Part shown: positions 60,852 to 64,000 of the stretch, in pieces | How positions within the stretch are numbered: position 1 is the stretch's first letter | Layout: every line of letters starts with the position of its first letter | Origin: Streptomyces galbus | Lineage (GTDB): Bacteria > Actinomycetota > Actinomycetes > Streptomycetales > Streptomycetaceae | Length of the DNA stretch: 64,000 nucleotides | Assembly (NCBI RefSeq): GCF_005280195.1 | Contig: NZ_SZPR01000012.1 | Span: 644,861-708,860, forward strand | Reading direction: 5' to 3' | Notes under the pieces: model-generated | What the model was told of the DNA's origin: nothing | Databases searched by the model: none | The model's input: only the letters and a program-made list of their open reading frames with translations | Program-made: the position numbers and the translations under genes

Positions 60852-61916
60852 GTGGACATCGGCCAGATCGTTCCGCTCATCGGGGACGAGGAGTGGACGG
60901 CCTATCGGTTCCTCGCGACCACGGGGGGTGCCAGCCTGGAAAGACTGTCCCGGAGTCTCGGCTGGGGACCGGGCCGCACCGAGCGCGTGCTGTCGCGGCT
61001 GCGGAAGATGCGACTCGCGCGCTTCGGGGCACAGGGCGGCAGCGCCTGGACAGCGGTGCACCCGGAGACGGTCCGGCTCCAGTACGCCAAGCCGCTCTCG
61101 GGCGCCATCGACGTGTGGCAGGCCCAGCTGGAGCAGCTCCGTCACCAGCTCGACGCCCTGTCCGGCCTGTCCGGCCTGTGCGGCGAGGGAGCGCACGACG
61201 CGGGCCTGGGCTCCGTGGTGACGGTCGAGGACGCGGCCGACATCCGTGATGCGCTGAGGGACTACGCCTCGGGGTGCACCGAGGAGGTACTCGCCGTGCA
61301 GCCCCTGGGGCGGGGTACGCCGGACTTCGCCCGGGACGTCGTCTGCCGGGACTGCGCACCGGTCGGCCCGGACGTCAGCTTACGGGTACTGCTTCCCCAC
61401 CTGTCCCGCTACGACGCGGAAGTGCGCGACTGCGTGGAGCGGATCGCGGCGTCCGGCGGCGAGGTGCGCACCACGGCGGTCTCCCTGCCCGCACTGCTCG
61501 TCTTCGACCGCTCCGTGGCCGTCCTGCTGGAGGGCGAGGAGACGGCCGGGGCACACCTCGTGAAGCACCCCGCCCTGGTCGATTTCATCGTGCACACCGT
61601 GGTGAGCGCCTGGGCGACGAGCGCGCCTTTCCAGTGCGCGGGGGGCCACAAGCGCATCCCCGAGTCGCTGACCCAGGAGACGAAGAGCGCGATCGTCCAG
61701 CTGCTCGCCGCCGGCTACAAGGACGAAGTGATCGCCCGGCGGATGGGGATCGGCGTGCGGACCTGCCGGAAATACATCGCCGAACTGTTCGACGAACTGG
61801 GCGCGCACAGCCGGTTCCAGGCAGGGTGGATGGTGCGCGACCGCATGCTCATGACCGGCGACGGGGCCGTGCGCCCGACCGGTGAGGAGCCCGTCGGGGA
61901 TCACACCGCGGCGTGA
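60852..61916 (+). CDS. LuxR-type regulator with TrmB-like N-terminus
   Basis: 354 aa from GTG 60852 behind AGGAGGGG. Residues about 15-70 look like a winged helix of TrmB type (YRFLATTGGASLERLSRSLG, RVLSRLRKMRLARF), followed by a coiled segment and a phospholipase-D-like sensor core (LLPHLSRYDAEVRDCVERI). Residues about 285-335 are a LuxR helix-turn-helix (KSAIVQLLAAGYKDEVIARRMGI, RTCRKYIAELFDELGAHSRFQ). Regulators of this design are common in Streptomyces secondary-metabolite clusters. It is divergent from the PKS and ends at a strong terminator. Confidence 0.88.
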   Translation: MDIGQIVPLIGDEEWTAYRFLATTGGASLERLSRSLGWGPGRTERVLSRLRKMRLARFGAQGGSAWTAVHPETVRLQYAKPLSGAIDVWQAQLEQLRHQLDALSGLSGLCGEGAHDAGLGSVVTVEDAADIRDALRDYASGCTEEVLAVQPLGRGTPDFARDVVCRDCAPVGPDVSLRVLLPHLSRYDAEVRDCVERIAASGGEVRTTAVSLPALLVFDRSVAVLLEGEETAGAHLVKHPALVDFIVHTVVSAWATSAPFQCAGGHKRIPESLTQETKSAIVQLLAAGYKDEVIARRMGIGVRTCRKYIAELFDELGAHSRFQAGWMVRDRMLMTGDGAVRPTGEEPVGDHTAA

Positions 61917-61921
61917 GCCGC

Positions 61922-61968
61922 CCCGCCTGTGCCCCGGGAGCGCCGAGGTGCCGCGGGGCACAGGCGGG
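61922..61968. terminator. Bidirectional terminator between the regulator and the FAD hydroxylase
   Basis: Perfect 15-bp arms CCCGCCTGTGCCCCG (61922-61936) and CGGGGCACAGGCGGG (61954-61968), with a 17-nt loop. It lies in the 67-bp gap between two convergent genes. Confidence 0.92.
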
Positions 61969-61983
61969 TGCGGCACGCCGCGG

Positions 61984-63579
61984 TCAGCGGGCCAGCACCG
62001 CGCTGAGGGCGGCCTCCAGCTCGGCCTGCGGATCGTCCGCAGCCCCCCTGCTGCGCCAGGCCACAACGGCATCGGGCCGGACCAGCGAAGCCCCGCTCGG
62101 CCCGACGCCGTACCGCCGGCACCACAGGTCGTCGCTGTCGTTGAACCGGTCACCCAGACGGTACGCGGTGAGGGTGATCCCCAGCCGACGGGCGGCCCGC
62201 TCCGCGGCTGTGACCCACTCGGGCGCCTCGTACCCGGCCAGCAGCACGAATCCCCGGCCGAACAGGTCGTGGGTGGAGAACTCCCGCAGCCCGTCGCTCA
62301 GCGGCACGTGCGGGGCGCGCCCGCCCGGACGGCCGGTGGGGTGCCACGGATCCTCCTGGAGGCTGCCGTCGTCGCCGGCCTCGGTGCGGACCGCCACCGA
62401 GTGGCACCGGAAGCCGAGGAACTCCTTGGGCATGGGGACCGGGGCGTTCGGGTCGGCCGGGTTGTAGCTGGCCGGCACCCGTCCCTCGGAGATCTTCGCC
62501 AGCTCGACCTCACGGCGCAACGTGATGTCGATGAGCGGGCGCCGCTCGGTCTCGTACGTGTCCAGCAGGGCGGGGCCCGCCTGACCGGTCAGCACGAGGG
62601 CGAGCCGCCAGGACAGGTCGTAGGCGTCCTGGATGGCGAGGTTGCCGCCCTGCCCCCCGTTGGGCGGGCAGGCGTGTGCCGAGTCACCGGCCAGGAAGAC
62701 GCGGCCCTCGCGGAACCGCTCCGCCATTTTGTGATTGATGGGAAAGAAACGGGCGTTGACGAAGGTGACGTCGATCTCCGGATCGCCGATGGCCCGGCGG
62801 ATCCGTTCGAGGCAGCGTTCCTCGGAGAAGTCCTGTGGTGTCTCACCCCGTTCGGGGAAGTAATCGACCCACAGGGTATGCCGGTCGGACCCGTCCAGAA
62901 TGAAACTGGATCCGCTGCCGGGCATTCCGATGACCTCGACCGCGCCCTTTTTCACGTAGCGTGTCAGATCGGCCTCGAACGTGATGATGTACATGTGGCC
63001 GATGACGCCGCTGCCTTCGACGGCGACGCCGAGCATGTCCCGCGTCGGACTCATGTTGCCGTCGGCCGCCACCAGGTAGTCCGCCTCGACCGAGTACGTG
63101 CGTCCGGTGGCGGCTTCCCGCAGCGTCGCGGTGACCTTGTCGTCGTCCTGGACGAGGGACGTCATCTCGGTGCCGAGTCGGATGTCCGCGCCGGCCTCCT
63201 CGGCGCTGACCCGGAGGATCTCCTCCACCTGCGCCTGGGATATCCAGGCCAGCGGCGGTACGGCGGACAGCTCGCTCGGGTCGGGCCCTTCCGGCGGATC
63301 CAGGTAGCGGCGCCCGGGGTCGGCCAGGGAGAGGCCGTGGCTCATACGGGGCCACTGCGTACCGGCGACGGCGACACGGATCCGGCGCGCCACGCCGGGC
63401 AGCGTGTTGAGCAGTTCCTGCGAACGCGTGTTGAGCCCCCACGCTTTCGGCAGGGTGGAGACGGTGGGCCGCCGCTCCACCAGCAGGGGGCGCACACCGC
63501 GCGCGGCGAGGCTCAGCGCAGTGGTGAGCCCGGTGTAGGCACCCCCGACGACAAGGACGGGAACTCGCTGGACTGACAT
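61984..63579 (-). CDS. FAD-dependent aromatic-ring hydroxylase (PheA/TfdB-like)
   Basis: 531 aa from ATG 63579. The ADP-binding motif is VLVVGGAYTGLTTALSLAARG, with Ala at the usual second Gly of GxGxxG. The DG motif is YLVAADGNMSPTRDMLGV and the second flavin motif GDSAHACPPNGGQGGNLAIQDAYDLSW. The C-terminal 140 residues form the thioredoxin-like domain of phenol hydroxylases and anthracycline/angucycline oxygenases. Beside an orsellinate-type PKS it is the likely tailoring hydroxylase of the aromatic product. The MFS gene upstream on the same strand may be co-transcribed. Confidence 0.92.
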   Translation of the reverse strand: MSVQRVPVLVVGGAYTGLTTALSLAARGVRPLLVERRPTVSTLPKAWGLNTRSQELLNTLPGVARRIRVAVAGTQWPRMSHGLSLADPGRRYLDPPEGPDPSELSAVPPLAWISQAQVEEILRVSAEEAGADIRLGTEMTSLVQDDDKVTATLREAATGRTYSVEADYLVAADGNMSPTRDMLGVAVEGSGVIGHMYIITFEADLTRYVKKGAVEVIGMPGSGSSFILDGSDRHTLWVDYFPERGETPQDFSEERCLERIRRAIGDPEIDVTFVNARFFPINHKMAERFREGRVFLAGDSAHACPPNGGQGGNLAIQDAYDLSWRLALVLTGQAGPALLDTYETERRPLIDITLRREVELAKISEGRVPASYNPADPNAPVPMPKEFLGFRCHSVAVRTEAGDDGSLQEDPWHPTGRPGGRAPHVPLSDGLREFSTHDLFGRGFVLLAGYEAPEWVTAAERAARRLGITLTAYRLGDRFNDSDDLWCRRYGVGPSGASLVRPDAVVAWRSRGAADDPQAELEAALSAVLAR

Positions 63580-63817
63580 GGCATCTGCCTTTCGGCTGAT
63601 CCGGGAAAAGGACTCGGCGACCAGCTTGACGACGTGTCGGGGCAGCGGGCCACCGTCCCGGGAGTGCAGCAACTTGTCGGGCAGGTTCCTGCATCGGTGA
63701 GTCAGGACAAGGAATTACCGGCAGTGGAAAGAGAAACCCGCGCCCGGTATCCGACGGGCGATATCGCGCGGGCCGGAATGTACCGGCGCGCGGTAGCTTT
63801 TCGCCGAGGGCGCGGCA
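63580..63817. other. Gap between FAD hydroxylase and MFS gene
   Basis: 238 bp. Its minus-strand part next to 63579 provides the AAAGGCAG ribosome site of the hydroxylase. No gene is supported. Confidence 0.5.
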
Positions 63818-64000
63818 TTACCGGCGGCGCGGCAGCAGCGCGGCCGCGCCCAGCGCGTTGGCCACCAGCAGGCAGGCGGCGAGCGCGAGGCTCTCCGCCA
63901 TGCCGCGGGCGAAGTCACCCGCGAGGAGGGCACCGAACACGGCGATGCTGAGAGCCCCGCCGGCCTGCCGGCTGGTGTTGAGCAGCGCGGCGGCCGTACC
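63818..64000 (-). CDS. MFS (DHA2) exporter, C-terminal part only
   Basis: The minus strand is open from the window edge to TAA 63820-63818 and encodes 60 residues: ALLNTSRQAGGALSIAVFGA, then LLAGDFARGMAESLALAACL and LLVANALGAAALLPRRR. NTSRQxGGxLGxAxxGA is the helix-11 hallmark of DHA2/EmrB-type exporters, and the end is the usual last helix with a basic terminus. It is cut by the window end, so the length is unknown. Next to the PKS it is probably the product exporter. Confidence 0.8.
   Translation of the reverse strand, partial: GTAAALLNTSRQAGGALSIAVFGALLAGDFARGMAESLALAACLLVANALGAAALLPRRR

Noticed and set aside
1-64000. tRNA, rRNA, riboswitch, transposase or integrase
   Set aside because: No such sequences were recognised by eye on either strand; a covariance-model search would be needed to exclude small RNAs.

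Overview
The window is high-GC actinobacterial chromosome and looks like Streptomyces. The signs are near-saturated GC at third codon positions, many GTG starts behind GGAGG-type ribosome sites, 4-bp ATGA/GTGA gene overlaps, and protein families typical of that genus: STAS antagonists, SpoIIE-type phosphatases, HATPase_c_2 anti-sigma kinases, DUF5133, a LexA paralogue and a modular polyketide synthase. I see no rRNA, tRNA, CRISPR array, insertion sequence, attachment site or replication origin. All calls come from reading the sequence; no database search was run.

1-17.6 kb: partner-switching and oxygen/iron stress genes. An anti-sigma ATPase and a STAS antagonist are followed by a catalase, an SDR, a Ser/Cys-rich membrane peptide, a secreted PGRP amidase, a P450 and a second STAS protein. 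Next come a ferritin-like protein with a hemerythrin, DUF2243 with CtaG, a CYP152-type peroxygenase, a DUF2231-Rieske fusion, an orphan cytochrome oxidase subunit I and a spore-photoproduct-lyase-like radical SAM enzyme.

17.8-38.6 kb: signalling and housekeeping accessory genes. Two divergent PAS/GAF/PP2C phosphatases, DUF1801, CBS-BON, an SDR and a 29-aa peptide precede a membrane-tethered sigma factor fused to an extracellular CAP domain. After these come an EamA exporter, a GH16-like protein, a second anti-sigma ATPase, a thioesterase, a histone-H1-like winged-helix protein, a Ser/Thr kinase, an MFS pump, a second LexA with an SOS-like box, a VOC protein and DUF5133.

38.8-56.4 kb: small regulated modules. 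These are an 11-residue-repeat protein followed in frame by an orphan coding segment behind a stop codon; two SDRs plus TetR with twin palindromic operators; DUF899; a B3/4 + PaiB + XRE-cupin set with four operator repeats at 21-bp phasing; DUF3566; a cis-prenyltransferase translationally coupled to a DUF2236-EF-hand oxygenase; an acetate permease-acetyl-CoA synthetase operon behind a CRP-type palindrome; a quinone reductase/TetR pair; an EACC1-like protein; TerD; and another TetR.

56.6-64 kb: the left edge of what looks like a biosynthetic gene cluster. It holds a single-module KS-AT-(degenerate DH-like)-ACP iterative PKS of the orsellinate-synthase type, a divergent LuxR-type activator, an aromatic-ring FAD hydroxylase and the C-terminus of an MFS exporter cut by the window end. 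This cluster, the prenyltransferase/oxygenase pair and the stop-split repeat protein are the most promising places to look for undescribed biology.
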